Positions 15,261 to 23,339 of a DNA stretch of 55,423 nucleotides are shown piece after piece (the first letter of the stretch is position 1; every line of letters begins with the position of its first letter). A program made the position numbers and the translations under genes. Source of the DNA: a virus; IMG/VR virus record IMGVR_UViG_3300025701_000014, positions 1 through 55,423 of that record. The stretch is one strand, 5' to 3'. The notes under the pieces are model-generated. The model did no database searches and was not told the DNA's origin. It saw nothing but the letters and a program-made list of their open reading frames with translations.

Positions 15261-16190
15261 ATGAATGATAAACCATTACAAATATTAATTGATGCCGACT
15301 CGATATACTTCAGGATAGCCATGGCCACAAAGAAAGAAAAGGACATGCGTGTTAATATCAAGAAATCCCTGATGACTATCGAGAACGAGTGTGCTCTGTT
15401 CGGTGATACCCTGTTACGGATAGCTGTTAAAGGGAAGGGGAACTTCCGACACAACATTGCGGAAAACTATAAGGGTAACCGTAAGCGTGAGTTAGATCCC
15501 TCTGAAAAGAAAGCACTGGCTTACGGGCATAGGCACATGGTAGAGCACCATGGTGCAATTATGGCAGACGACATGGAGGCTGATGATCTAGTCTCTATCT
15601 GGGCGTGGGAGTGTATAGCTAACGGGGATCCATACGTTGTTGTGCACATCGATAAAGATCTTAATATGATTCCCGGACAACACTATAACTTTGTTAAGAA
15701 TGATTATTACTTTGTTTCTTTTGAAGAAGCACACTTGAACTTTATGCTTCAGTGTCTTACAGGAGATGCTATTGACAACATTCCCGGGGTTAAGGGGATT
15801 GGACCTAAGAAGTCCCAAAAGTTACTAGAGAACTGTCCCTTTGATAGACGATGGCAAACTGTAAGAAACAAATGGAAAGATAAGAAACAATTAGAAACAT
15901 CTGCAAGACTTTTGTGGATGGCGACATCCTTTGAGGAAGCCGAGGGTGCCAATGCATCCTTAATGGAGTACATAGGCAACAACTCTGTAGAGTCCTTCTG
16001 GGGTCTCTCTAAGAACAAGGAGGCTAGTGTAGATGAAGAACAAACACATGGTGAAACCCCTGAGTGCGAACAAGATGTTTGCGAAGAAGGGGAAGACGAC
16101 ATTCAAGACAGCGGATTACAAGAGGTATCAGGAGGAGATCCGGGACGATATGATGGGGGTAGTGTGGCCATTCGGAGAGAACCAAGTTGA
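15261..16190 (+). CDS. 5'-3' exonuclease (FEN family, T7 gp6-like)
   Basis: This 309-residue flap/5' nuclease has LIDADSI near residues 9-15 and DDMEADDLVS near 100. It also has HIDKDLNMI near 125 and the helix-hairpin-helix region TGDAIDNIPGVKGIGPKKS near 168-186. These provide the acidic metal ligands and DNA-binding turn. It would remove primers and degrade host DNA. The last 52 codons, very acidic and without predicted fold, are read over the start of the next gene in another frame. The true end of the folded domain is near residue 255. Confidence 0.92.
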   Translation: MNDKPLQILIDADSIYFRIAMATKKEKDMRVNIKKSLMTIENECALFGDTLLRIAVKGKGNFRHNIAENYKGNRKRELDPSEKKALAYGHRHMVEHHGAIMADDMEADDLVSIWAWECIANGDPYVVVHIDKDLNMIPGQHYNFVKNDYYFVSFEEAHLNFMLQCLTGDAIDNIPGVKGIGPKKSQKLLENCPFDRRWQTVRNKWKDKKQLETSARLLWMATSFEEAEGANASLMEYIGNNSVESFWGLSKNKEASVDEEQTHGETPECEQDVCEEGEDDIQDSGLQEVSGGDPGRYDGGSVAIRREPS

Positions 16191-16389
16191 GTTCACCATC
16201 GAGGGTGGTATGTCTAACAGAGGTGCTGACCTTGACAATATAATCAAACCAATCTTAGATACCTACCAAGGTATCTTTGAGGAGTTCAATGACAACAAAG
16301 TGTACCACATAGAACTCACCAAGAAAATCGTTAAGAAAGGTGAGGAGTATATCAGTGTACATATCAAAGAACTAGAGAGTGTTACATGA
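16033..16389 (+). CDS. RusA-like Holliday junction resolvase
   Basis: This is a 118-residue protein with the typical RusA start PLSANKMF, a TADYKRYQEEI helix, and GGMSNRGADLDNIIKPILD carrying the catalytic acidic residues near 70-80. AAGGAGG at 16017-16023, nine bases before ATG 16033, is one of the strongest ribosome sites in the plus arm. The gene overlaps the exonuclease by 158 bases in the +1 frame. It would resolve branched replication intermediates before packaging, in place of T7 gp3. It overlaps the next gene by four bases. Confidence 0.9.
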   Translation: MKNKHMVKPLSANKMFAKKGKTTFKTADYKRYQEEIRDDMMGVVWPFGENQVEFTIEGGMSNRGADLDNIIKPILDTYQGIFEEFNDNKVYHIELTKKIVKKGEEYISVHIKELESVT

Positions 16390-16550
16390 AAAGAATAAAG
16401 CTTAAGGGTGGTGATGAGTATGATGTCCACACTAGTTGGAGGAAACTCATCAGACCATCCAAGGGCATGATCAAACGTGCAAAGAGAACCTATAACAAAC
16501 GGTTCCGCAAGGAATGTAATGATCAAACCATTAAGGGTTTGGAGGAATGA
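16386..16550 (+). CDS. Small basic protein
   Basis: This codes for 54 residues with a positively charged helix (SKGMIKRAKRTYNKRFRKE). The ATG overlaps the resolvase stop (ATGA) and the TGA overlaps the next ATG in the same way, so translation is coupled. It probably binds nucleic acid. I recognise no family. Confidence 0.68.
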   Translation: MKRIKLKGGDEYDVHTSWRKLIRPSKGMIKRAKRTYNKRFRKECNDQTIKGLEE

Positions 16551-16735
16551 TCGATATGAGAGTTAAAATGTATAAACTAGTACAAGAGATAGTCGAATCG
16601 GGTATTGAGTCTGGGTACAATCGGGCACATAAGCACACCGACAGCCCTTGTGATGAAACAATTAAACAGTGCATTGAACAATACATAATGAATGGCTTTG
16701 ATGAAGCATTTGAATTTAATAAAGAGGATATATAA
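16547..16735 (+). CDS. Small hypothetical protein
   Basis: This is a 62-residue helical protein (KLVQEIVESGIESGYNRAHKH, then CIEQYIMNGFDEAF). TTGGAGGA is the ribosome site. It overlaps the previous gene by four bases and precedes the reductase start by two. The function is unknown. Confidence 0.65.
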   Translation: MIDMRVKMYKLVQEIVESGIESGYNRAHKHTDSPCDETIKQCIEQYIMNGFDEAFEFNKEDI

Positions 16736-16737
16736 TA

Positions 16738-18624
16738 ATGGATCAGTATCAACAGTTTATACACAAGAGCCGCTATGCACGTTGGATGCCAGAGTTAGGC
16801 CGTAGAGAAACATGGGCAGAAACAGTTAACCGTTACGTTGGTTTCTGGGAAGGACGGGGGCAAATAGATAAGGAGACAGCGGCTCAAATGTTTGATGCTA
16901 TCCATGACCTAAAGGTTATGCCATCTATGCGGTGCATGATGACAGCAGGTACTGCCTTAGCTAAGGATAACGTAGCTGGATTTAATTGTAGTTACTTACA
17001 CATCGACTCACCACGTAGCTTTGACGAGCTTATGTACGTGTTAATGTGCGGTACAGGCGTAGGCTTCAGCGTAGAGCGTAACTACATTAACAAACTACCA
17101 ATCGTATCAGAGGAGTTCCACCCCACAGATACTGTGATTGTTGTAGCTGATAGCAAGATCGGTTGGGCCTCAGCATTCCGTGAGTTAATCGCTATGCTGT
17201 ATGCAGGTAAGGTCCCCAAGTGGGATGTAAGTAAAGTACGTAAAGCTGGTGAGCGCCTTAAGACATTCGGAGGTCGTGCATCTGGTCCTGAGCCACTAGT
17301 AGATCTCTTCAATTTCTGTGTGCAACTCTTTCAGAAAGCTAGGGGTCGTAAGTTATCTAGCATCGAGTGCCATGATATTTGTTGTAAGATCGCTGACATC
17401 GTTGTTGTAGGTGGTGTCAGACGCTCAGCATTGATCAGTCTCTCTAACCTATCAGACCAACGCATGGCGAAGGCTAAGTCAGGACAGTGGTGGCTGGACG
17501 AAGGTCAACGTAGGCTCGCTAACAACTCTGTGGCGTACACTGAGAAGCCAGACTTCGAGGCGTTCCTCAGTGAGATGCAGAGCATGTACGAATCTAAAGC
17601 TGGTGAGCGTGGTATCTTCAGTCGTATTGCAGCCCAGAAGATTGCTGCCCGTAACGGACGAAGAGATGCCACTTACGAGTTTGGAACTAATCCATGTTCC
17701 GAGATCATCCTTCGAAGCAACCAGTTCTGTAACCTCTCAGAGGTAGTAGTGCGTGCAGAAGATACCCTTGAAGATCTTAAAGAAAAGATCGAGATGGCAG
17801 CTATCATCGGTACCTTGCAAGCAACCCTCACTGACTTCCGTTACCTACGTAAGTCTTGGAAAACTAATACAGAAGAAGAAGCATTACTTGGTGTCAGCCT
17901 TACAGGTATCATGGATCACTCAGTTCTGAATGCAAGGGGTGGTGTGAATGGTGAACTACAAGAGTGGCTTGAGGCAATGCGGGACACTGCTATCAAAGCT
18001 AATGAGAAGTGGGCTAAGAAACTTGGCATTGCTCAGGCTGCTGCTATTACAGCTGTTAAGCCAAGTGGTACTGTATCTCAGCTTGTCGATTCTGCTAGCG
18101 GCATTCACCCTCGCTTTTCTAAGCATTACATTCGTCGTGTACGTTCAGACAAGAAAGACCCACTGGCAGTCTTCATGCAAGAGAACGGATTTCCAGTAGA
18201 GCAGGACACCTTTAGTGAATCCTCACTGGTGTTTAGCTTCCCTGTCAAGGCACCAGAAGCTAGTGTGACTGTCAAAGAGGTAGGTGCAATGGCTCAGCTT
18301 GAGCAATGGAAAGCCTATCAGAACTTCTATTGTGAACACAAGCCAAGCATCACTGTCTACTATACAGATGATGAGTTCTTACAGGTATGTCAATGGATCT
18401 GGGACAACTTCGATATGTGCTCAGGGATCTCCCTGCTGCCCGTAAGTGACCACGTATACCAACAGGCACCCTATGAGGACATCACCCCTGAGAAGTACGC
18501 TGAGTTGCTTGAGGCTATGCCTAAGAACATTGACTGGGCTGACCTAGGTAACTTCGAAGTAGAGGATAACACCACGGGTTCTCAGGAACTAGCCTGTGTG
18601 GGTGGAGCATGTGAGATTGTCTAA
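16738..18624 (+). CDS. Class II (adenosylcobalamin-dependent) ribonucleotide reductase
   Basis: This is a 628-residue single-chain reductase that makes deoxynucleotides without oxygen dependence. The motifs are FNCSYLHIDSPRSF near residue 84, MCGTGVGFSVER near 105, NPCSEI with FCNLSEV near 318-333, and KPSGTVSQLVDSASG near 440. The C-terminal redox pair is C-x4-C in LACVGGACEIV. The overall layout follows the monomeric Lactobacillus leichmannii type, with some shortening from about 740 residues. It needs host or environmental B12. Together with glutaredoxin, MazG and ThyX it forms a complete nucleotide-supply set. Confidence 0.93.
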   Translation: MDQYQQFIHKSRYARWMPELGRRETWAETVNRYVGFWEGRGQIDKETAAQMFDAIHDLKVMPSMRCMMTAGTALAKDNVAGFNCSYLHIDSPRSFDELMYVLMCGTGVGFSVERNYINKLPIVSEEFHPTDTVIVVADSKIGWASAFRELIAMLYAGKVPKWDVSKVRKAGERLKTFGGRASGPEPLVDLFNFCVQLFQKARGRKLSSIECHDICCKIADIVVVGGVRRSALISLSNLSDQRMAKAKSGQWWLDEGQRRLANNSVAYTEKPDFEAFLSEMQSMYESKAGERGIFSRIAAQKIAARNGRRDATYEFGTNPCSEIILRSNQFCNLSEVVVRAEDTLEDLKEKIEMAAIIGTLQATLTDFRYLRKSWKTNTEEEALLGVSLTGIMDHSVLNARGGVNGELQEWLEAMRDTAIKANEKWAKKLGIAQAAAITAVKPSGTVSQLVDSASGIHPRFSKHYIRRVRSDKKDPLAVFMQENGFPVEQDTFSESSLVFSFPVKAPEASVTVKEVGAMAQLEQWKAYQNFYCEHKPSITVYYTDDEFLQVCQWIWDNFDMCSGISLLPVSDHVYQQAPYEDITPEKYAELLEAMPKNIDWADLGNFEVEDNTTGSQELACVGGACEIV

Positions 18625-18748
18625 ACAACATGCAGCCGATGATGTGGTGTTGGGTGTGTTATCTTTGAGACAAGCCTGCGCTAAATACAACTTAACCAAA
18701 GAAGAAATCTTGGAGGTCATCTCTAAGATTCTAGATGTTGAAGAATAA
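18611..18748 (+). CDS. Tiny helix-turn-helix-like protein
   Basis: This codes for 45 residues from GTG 18611. It overlaps the reductase end by 14 bases. The sequence ends LRQACAKYNLTKEEILEVISKIL, two helices resembling a small DNA-binding unit, much like the product of 7839-7955. The GTG start is chosen because the frame is open only from there, and GGTGGAG lies just before. A hairpin follows the stop. Confidence 0.5.
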   Translation: MRLSKQHAADDVVLGVLSLRQACAKYNLTKEEILEVISKILDVEE

Positions 18749-18758
18749 ATAAACCAAA

Positions 18759-18788
18759 GTAACCCCATAGGAATCCCTGTGGGGTTAC
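18759..18788 (+). terminator. Hairpin after the reductase block
   Basis: GTAACCCCATAGG and CCTGTGGGGTTAC form a 13-bp stem with one G-U pair and a four-base loop. No T run follows, so it may be an RNA-processing or stability hairpin, or a terminator for the phage polymerase, rather than a host-type terminator. Confidence 0.6.
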
Positions 18789-18807
18789 AACATTTAAGGA
18801 AATGATT

Positions 18808-19125
18808 ATGACAACAGTAGTTAGCTACACACTTGATGAACTGGAGAACAAAGTAATATTCTGGGCACACGAGAAAGGTATCCTCCCCAATGGTCAAGCG
18901 AGTAAGCAGTTCAGTAAGACACTAGAAGAAGTCTCCGAGTTATGTACTGCTATCGAGAACACCGACCACGATGAAGTGGTAGATGCTATTGGTGATATTG
19001 TAGTGACATTAATTATGCAAGCAAACATCTGGGGTGTTGATCTCAAAACCTGCTTAGGCTCTGCGTATGATGTGATCTCTAAGCGTACTGGTAAAATGGT
19101 AAACGGTGTATTTGTTAAAGACTAA
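18808..19125 (+). CDS. MazG-like NTP pyrophosphohydrolase
   Basis: This is a 105-residue all-alpha hydrolase with LEEVSEL near residue 40 and DEVVDAIGDIVVTL near 57. These supply the EExxE and ExxD metal ligands of the MazG superfamily. It would cleave nucleoside triphosphates to monophosphates, cleaning the pool or lowering host alarmone. TAAGGA lies seven bases before ATG 18808, so I prefer this to the ATG at 18802. Confidence 0.88.
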   Translation: MTTVVSYTLDELENKVIFWAHEKGILPNGQASKQFSKTLEEVSELCTAIENTDHDEVVDAIGDIVVTLIMQANIWGVDLKTCLGSAYDVISKRTGKMVNGVFVKD

Positions 19126-19128
19126 GTA

Positions 19129-19146
19129 CGCCACGCAAGCGTGTCG
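19129..19146 (+). promoter_or_regulatory. Short inverted-repeat element, copy D
   Basis: CGCCACGCAAGCGTGTCG is followed by TTTTTTAAGG, 19 bases before a small gene and the primase-helicase and RNA polymerase genes. If it is a promoter for an injected polymerase, it would make the T7-like polymerase itself an early product. Confidence 0.6.
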
Positions 19147-19164
19147 TTTTTTAAGGAAAGGATA

Positions 19165-19299
19165 ATGAAAAAGACTACAGAGACTGAAACAGTAGAGTAT
19201 GTAAAGTCAGATAAGAAAGCTGTGCGGAAAGAGAAGAGTGATAAGAAACGAAAGAAAAGAATATCTAGGGAAGAGCTATACGAAAAGCGTTGGAACTAA
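19165..19299 (+). CDS. Small highly charged protein
   Basis: This is a 44-residue protein made almost only of Lys, Arg, Glu and Asp in its second half (RKEKSDKKRKKRISREELYEK). AAGGAAAGG precedes the start. It could be a nucleic-acid chaperone. The function is unknown. Confidence 0.6.
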   Translation: MKKTTETETVEYVKSDKKAVRKEKSDKKRKKRISREELYEKRWN

Positions 19300-19311
19300 T
19301 CAGAGGCAACA

Positions 19312-20952
19312 ATGAAAAGAGACTTTACAGAATCTCCGTTAATCAAGAAGCACATCCCATGCGATAAGTGTGGATCATCAGATGCTAAATCTATCAGGGC
19401 TGATGGCTCTGGGTACTGCTTTAGTTGCGGTACAAACTTCAGAACAGTAGAACAAACTCACATCGAGGACATCCAAGAGATGACTAGTCAAGCCCCAGTA
19501 AATATGTTTGAAATTGAATCATTCCCAACTTACCCCCTGACATCACGGGGGATCTCAAAGGAAGTCGTAGAACATTTCGGTGTCAAGATGTCTGTGGATA
19601 TTGATGGACGCCCTGACTCACACTACTACCCATATACAAAAGCTAACAAGACTGTAGCCTACAAGATACGTAAGCTGCCTAAGTCCTTCAGCACCTTGGG
19701 TGACTTCAAGGATCTGGAACTCTTCGGCCAGTCCAGCGCAGTGCAAGGTAAGACCCTTGTGATTACCGAGGGAGAGCTGGATGCAATGGCAGTAGCTCAA
19801 GCACACTTCGACAAGTACAAGCGGTTCTTCGCTGTCGTCTCCCTACCGAACGGTGCCAAGTCTGTCCAGTCAATCCTCGCAAATCGATCTTGGATTCGAC
19901 AGTTCAGTGACATTATCTTGATGTTTGATATGGATGATCCCGGTAAGGAAGCTGTGGCTGTAGCTGCAAAAATGATTGGTGTTGGTAGAGTACGTGTCGC
20001 TAAGCTCCAAGAGAAAGATCCCTGTGATCAACTCAGAGAGCACGGATCTTTCAGCTTACTCCAAGCTATTTGGGATGCACAGACGTGGTCCCCTGCTGGT
20101 ATCTTATCTGGTGAGCAGATCTGGGATAAGTTCTTAGAGCGTAAGAACGTAACCAGTATACCCTACCCAGACTGCCTTGGCGGTCTCAATGAGAAGCTTG
20201 GTGGTATCCGTCAAGGGGAGATCACACTGTTCACAAGCGGCACCGGTAGCGGTAAGAGTACAGTAATCAAAGAGATTGTATTGGATCTCCTAGAGAACAC
20301 TGATGAGAAGATCGGCCTTATCTCCTTAGAGGAATCTATCGGGGACACCGCCGAGAAGTTCATCAGCATGTCCATGAGACGGCCACTTACAGGGCACCCT
20401 CCACTGACTGAGGAAGAACTTCGTGTTGGTTTCGACAATGTGTTTAAGGATCAGCGTCTTGTACTCTTAGATCACCAAGGCTCTGTGTCAGATGAATCCC
20501 TTGTGGATAAGATCGAGTACATGGCACTGATGGGTTGTAAGTATCTTGTACTAGACCACATCACGATTGCTGTATCTGAAGGTTCCAATGGACTCTCTGG
20601 TAACGAAGCCGTGGATAAGTTAATGTCTGATCTACTCAAGCTTGTTAAACAACACAACGTTTGGTTGGGCCTGATCAGTCACCTTCGTAAGTCTCAAGGG
20701 GTATCCTTTGAGGAAGGTGTACTGCCATCAATCGATGACATCAAAGGTTCTGGTAGTATCAAGCAGATTAGCTTTGACATTATTGCGTTTGCGAGGAACC
20801 TTGTAGCCGAGGAAGACTACGTCAGGAACAGGATTAAACTTCGTGTTCTCAAGTCAAGATTCACAGGTAAGACTGGTAATGCTGGTTGTGCAGTATATGA
20901 CACGAACACAACAAGACTCTCCGCAGAAGCAGAGGGGTTTGAAATTATATAA
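19312..20952 (+). CDS. Primase-helicase (T7 gp4-like)
   Basis: This is a 546-residue fused protein. The N-terminal zinc-binding domain has Cys17, Cys20, Cys36 and Cys39, the same positions as in T7 gp4. The TOPRIM primase has ITEGELDAMA near residue 150 and FDMDDPGKEA near 205. The RecA-like hexameric helicase has Walker A GTGSGKST at 310-317 and Walker B YLVLDHITIAV near 415. It unwinds DNA and lays primers at the fork for the polymerase at 13419. The T7-like RNA polymerase gene follows after 15 bases. Confidence 0.95.
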   Translation: MKRDFTESPLIKKHIPCDKCGSSDAKSIRADGSGYCFSCGTNFRTVEQTHIEDIQEMTSQAPVNMFEIESFPTYPLTSRGISKEVVEHFGVKMSVDIDGRPDSHYYPYTKANKTVAYKIRKLPKSFSTLGDFKDLELFGQSSAVQGKTLVITEGELDAMAVAQAHFDKYKRFFAVVSLPNGAKSVQSILANRSWIRQFSDIILMFDMDDPGKEAVAVAAKMIGVGRVRVAKLQEKDPCDQLREHGSFSLLQAIWDAQTWSPAGILSGEQIWDKFLERKNVTSIPYPDCLGGLNEKLGGIRQGEITLFTSGTGSGKSTVIKEIVLDLLENTDEKIGLISLEESIGDTAEKFISMSMRRPLTGHPPLTEEELRVGFDNVFKDQRLVLLDHQGSVSDESLVDKIEYMALMGCKYLVLDHITIAVSEGSNGLSGNEAVDKLMSDLLKLVKQHNVWLGLISHLRKSQGVSFEEGVLPSIDDIKGSGSIKQISFDIIAFARNLVAEEDYVRNRIKLRVLKSRFTGKTGNAGCAVYDTNTTRLSAEAEGFEII

Positions 20953-20967
20953 CAGATAGGTAATCTA

Positions 20968-23052
20968 ATGAACTGGTTAGAAAACGTAGAGCTATACCTA
21001 AGATTAAAACTAACAGGGAATCCCACTCGGGATTCCTTCGGGGTAACCCTCCTCAAGAAGTATCCCGAATCTATGGATAGGCTCCAAGAGTATGGGCAAA
21101 TAGCACACCTTGTTATCAGTCGGCAAGCTAAGAATGTAAGCGGTAATATACATTGTAAACTAACAGTAACAAGTATCGCTATTGGCAAGAGCATCCTCTC
21201 CACTCTAACCAAATCTAAAAGAAATGATTGGAAAGATGAGGTGCGCCTTGGTGACCTCTTCATCGAAGCATTCTACCGGCTAGGTTTTATTGATATTGTT
21301 AAACCTGAGTTCAGATCAACACGGCCCGTGGAGATTATACTCTTGGGTACATTCCCATCAGAACTCCCAGAGCCTGTCGTCAAGATGGCACTGCATGGTG
21401 TGTGGAATCAAAAGCCTAAAGATATTAATAGGGCTGAACAAATAATCCAGTTCAACATTGATAGTCTCAAGTACACTGTACCTATCGTGAAGCGCTGGGA
21501 TGAAGTCCTCGATGGACCCTTCAAGGATCTGTTAAAGACTAAAGCAATCAAGGCCGTTAACAAACTACAACAAGTGGGTTGGACTATCAACAAGGATGTA
21601 CTAGCAGCTGTCGAGAGCAACCCGTATATGTTCTACAAAGAGCACGACAAGTCTAGTGAGAACCTGTCAAAGAAGATTGACTACGCTTACACTGTAACAA
21701 AGGCCAAGGTCTTATCCAAAGAGGACAGCTTCTACTACGCACTGGATGTAGATTACCGTGGTCGTGTTTACTATGTTGAGAGCTACATGAACTTCCAAGG
21801 ATCGGACCTAGCAAGGGGGCTTCTGTGCTTCTCTGAGGAGGCTTTAGTTACCCCCAGTGGGTTACGCTGGCTTAAGATACATTGTGCCTCCTCGTACAAC
21901 GAGAGCTATTCTAAGGACAATATACCAGCGTGGTGTACATCGGATTACAGATCACACCTAGATGCTGAAGGATTGGATGATATCTCTGTGGACAAGATGA
22001 CCTTGAGGGACAGGGAGCTGTGGGTAGACAACAACATACTTGAAGTTTACAAAACAGCATTAACAAAAACACTACACAGCTGTGAGAAACCAGTGGCATA
22101 TCTGGCAGCTTGTATAGAACTACTTAAATATAAGGAAGCCAATGGTAATTATTACTCTCGTATGCCTGTACCAATTGATGGTAGCAACAATGGATGGCAA
22201 CACCTAGGGGCGATCTCTAAGGATGTACAAACAGCTGAGCTTGTTGGTCTTGTTCCAGTCGATATTCAGAATGACTTCTATGTGCAGACAGCAAAGAAGC
22301 TAATCGAGATTACAAAGGATGTAACTCGAAGTTCAATACTGCAAGAGATGCCCATGAAGAAAATCCGAAAGGGTATCAGTAAGCGTGGGAGCATGACAAG
22401 AGCTTACTCCGCAGGCGCTCAGAAGATCGCAGAGAATATGTATCAGGACTGTAAGGGGTATGGTTACTGTGCCGAGTATGGTATCACTGAAGAGATCTGC
22501 AAAGGTCTTGCAAGAGATCTAGTCAAGGCTATTCAGTTAGTCTGTCCCGGTCCTCTTCAAACCATGAAGTACCTACAACAACTAGCTAATGATAGGTTAG
22601 ACCAAGGCTATGGTTACATGACATGGACTTCACCCTCAGGGTTCCCTGTGATCTATACCTGCAACCATCAACGCTCAGAGAAACAACGAGGGACTATTAG
22701 TGGCATCGGCCAGATCAACCACGTAGCTAAGGTAGATACCAACGTGTCTGACCGTAGGGGTTTTATGTGTGGGATCTCACCTAACTTTATCCACTCACAA
22801 GATGCAGCGCACATGAGTTTAGTCATCGATGAATTTGATGGTGTCTTTGGGGCTGTCCACGATAGCTTCAGTACCCATGCATCGAAAGTCGATGAGCTAC
22901 TTAAGATAACCAAACGAGTCTTTGTTGAGATATACAATGAAGATAACTACTTTGATAACATCCAGAATAGGATTGAAGCAACAGCTGATCAACCAATAAC
23001 TGGTAGTTTAAACATACAAGATGTGGAGAAGTCAGATTACTTCTTCGCCTAA
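20968..23052 (+). CDS. T7-like single-subunit RNA polymerase
   Basis: This codes for 694 residues. The motifs are DYRGRVYY at 262-269 followed by NFQGSDLARGLL, motif A IDGSNNGWQH with Asp404, motif B SKRGSMTRAY with Lys472 and Tyr480, and motif C HDSFSTHAS with Asp632. T7 equivalents are Asp537, Lys631, Tyr639 and Asp812. The WTSPSGFPV stretch before the specificity region is also kept. The part before the GR motif is about 160 residues shorter than in T7, so the promoter-binding N-terminal domain is reduced. It presumably reads the TAGTCCCTATAGGA promoters. An 8-bp perfect hairpin lies in its coding sequence at 21017-21036. Confidence 0.95.
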   Translation: MNWLENVELYLRLKLTGNPTRDSFGVTLLKKYPESMDRLQEYGQIAHLVISRQAKNVSGNIHCKLTVTSIAIGKSILSTLTKSKRNDWKDEVRLGDLFIEAFYRLGFIDIVKPEFRSTRPVEIILLGTFPSELPEPVVKMALHGVWNQKPKDINRAEQIIQFNIDSLKYTVPIVKRWDEVLDGPFKDLLKTKAIKAVNKLQQVGWTINKDVLAAVESNPYMFYKEHDKSSENLSKKIDYAYTVTKAKVLSKEDSFYYALDVDYRGRVYYVESYMNFQGSDLARGLLCFSEEALVTPSGLRWLKIHCASSYNESYSKDNIPAWCTSDYRSHLDAEGLDDISVDKMTLRDRELWVDNNILEVYKTALTKTLHSCEKPVAYLAACIELLKYKEANGNYYSRMPVPIDGSNNGWQHLGAISKDVQTAELVGLVPVDIQNDFYVQTAKKLIEITKDVTRSSILQEMPMKKIRKGISKRGSMTRAYSAGAQKIAENMYQDCKGYGYCAEYGITEEICKGLARDLVKAIQLVCPGPLQTMKYLQQLANDRLDQGYGYMTWTSPSGFPVIYTCNHQRSEKQRGTISGIGQINHVAKVDTNVSDRRGFMCGISPNFIHSQDAAHMSLVIDEFDGVFGAVHDSFSTHASKVDELLKITKRVFVEIYNEDNYFDNIQNRIEATADQPITGSLNIQDVEKSDYFFA

Positions 23053-23062
23053 GGAGATTATT

Positions 23063-23329
23063 ATGTCACAGAATAAAAACTATAACATGTTAGCATTGCG
23101 TGGTCTCGATATAGATGACATGGATTACGTTGAAGAGCTTGGGATTGACCCCAAGGTAGCCTACACACCAGCAATCAATGATGCCATCCTTGATAAAGTG
23201 TACCAACAAAACTTGGAGTACTACCGCAGGGAGGGTATTGATGAGAAGCAAGCAGTCAAACAAGCTGACCAGTACCGAGCAACCGCTAAAGAAACTGTCA
23301 ACAAACTCATGGCCAAAGTCTTAAACTAA
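23063..23329 (+). CDS. Hypothetical protein between RNA polymerase and ThyX
   Basis: This is an 88-residue helical soluble protein with RGLDIDDMDYVEELGIDPKVAY in the N-terminal half and a basic helical end. AAGGAG is well placed before ATG 23063, while an upstream in-frame ATG is inside the polymerase gene. No family is recognised. It could be a polymerase modulator by position only. Confidence 0.7.
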   Translation: MSQNKNYNMLALRGLDIDDMDYVEELGIDPKVAYTPAINDAILDKVYQQNLEYYRREGIDEKQAVKQADQYRATAKETVNKLMAKVLN

Positions 23330-23339
23330 GGGTAACTTA

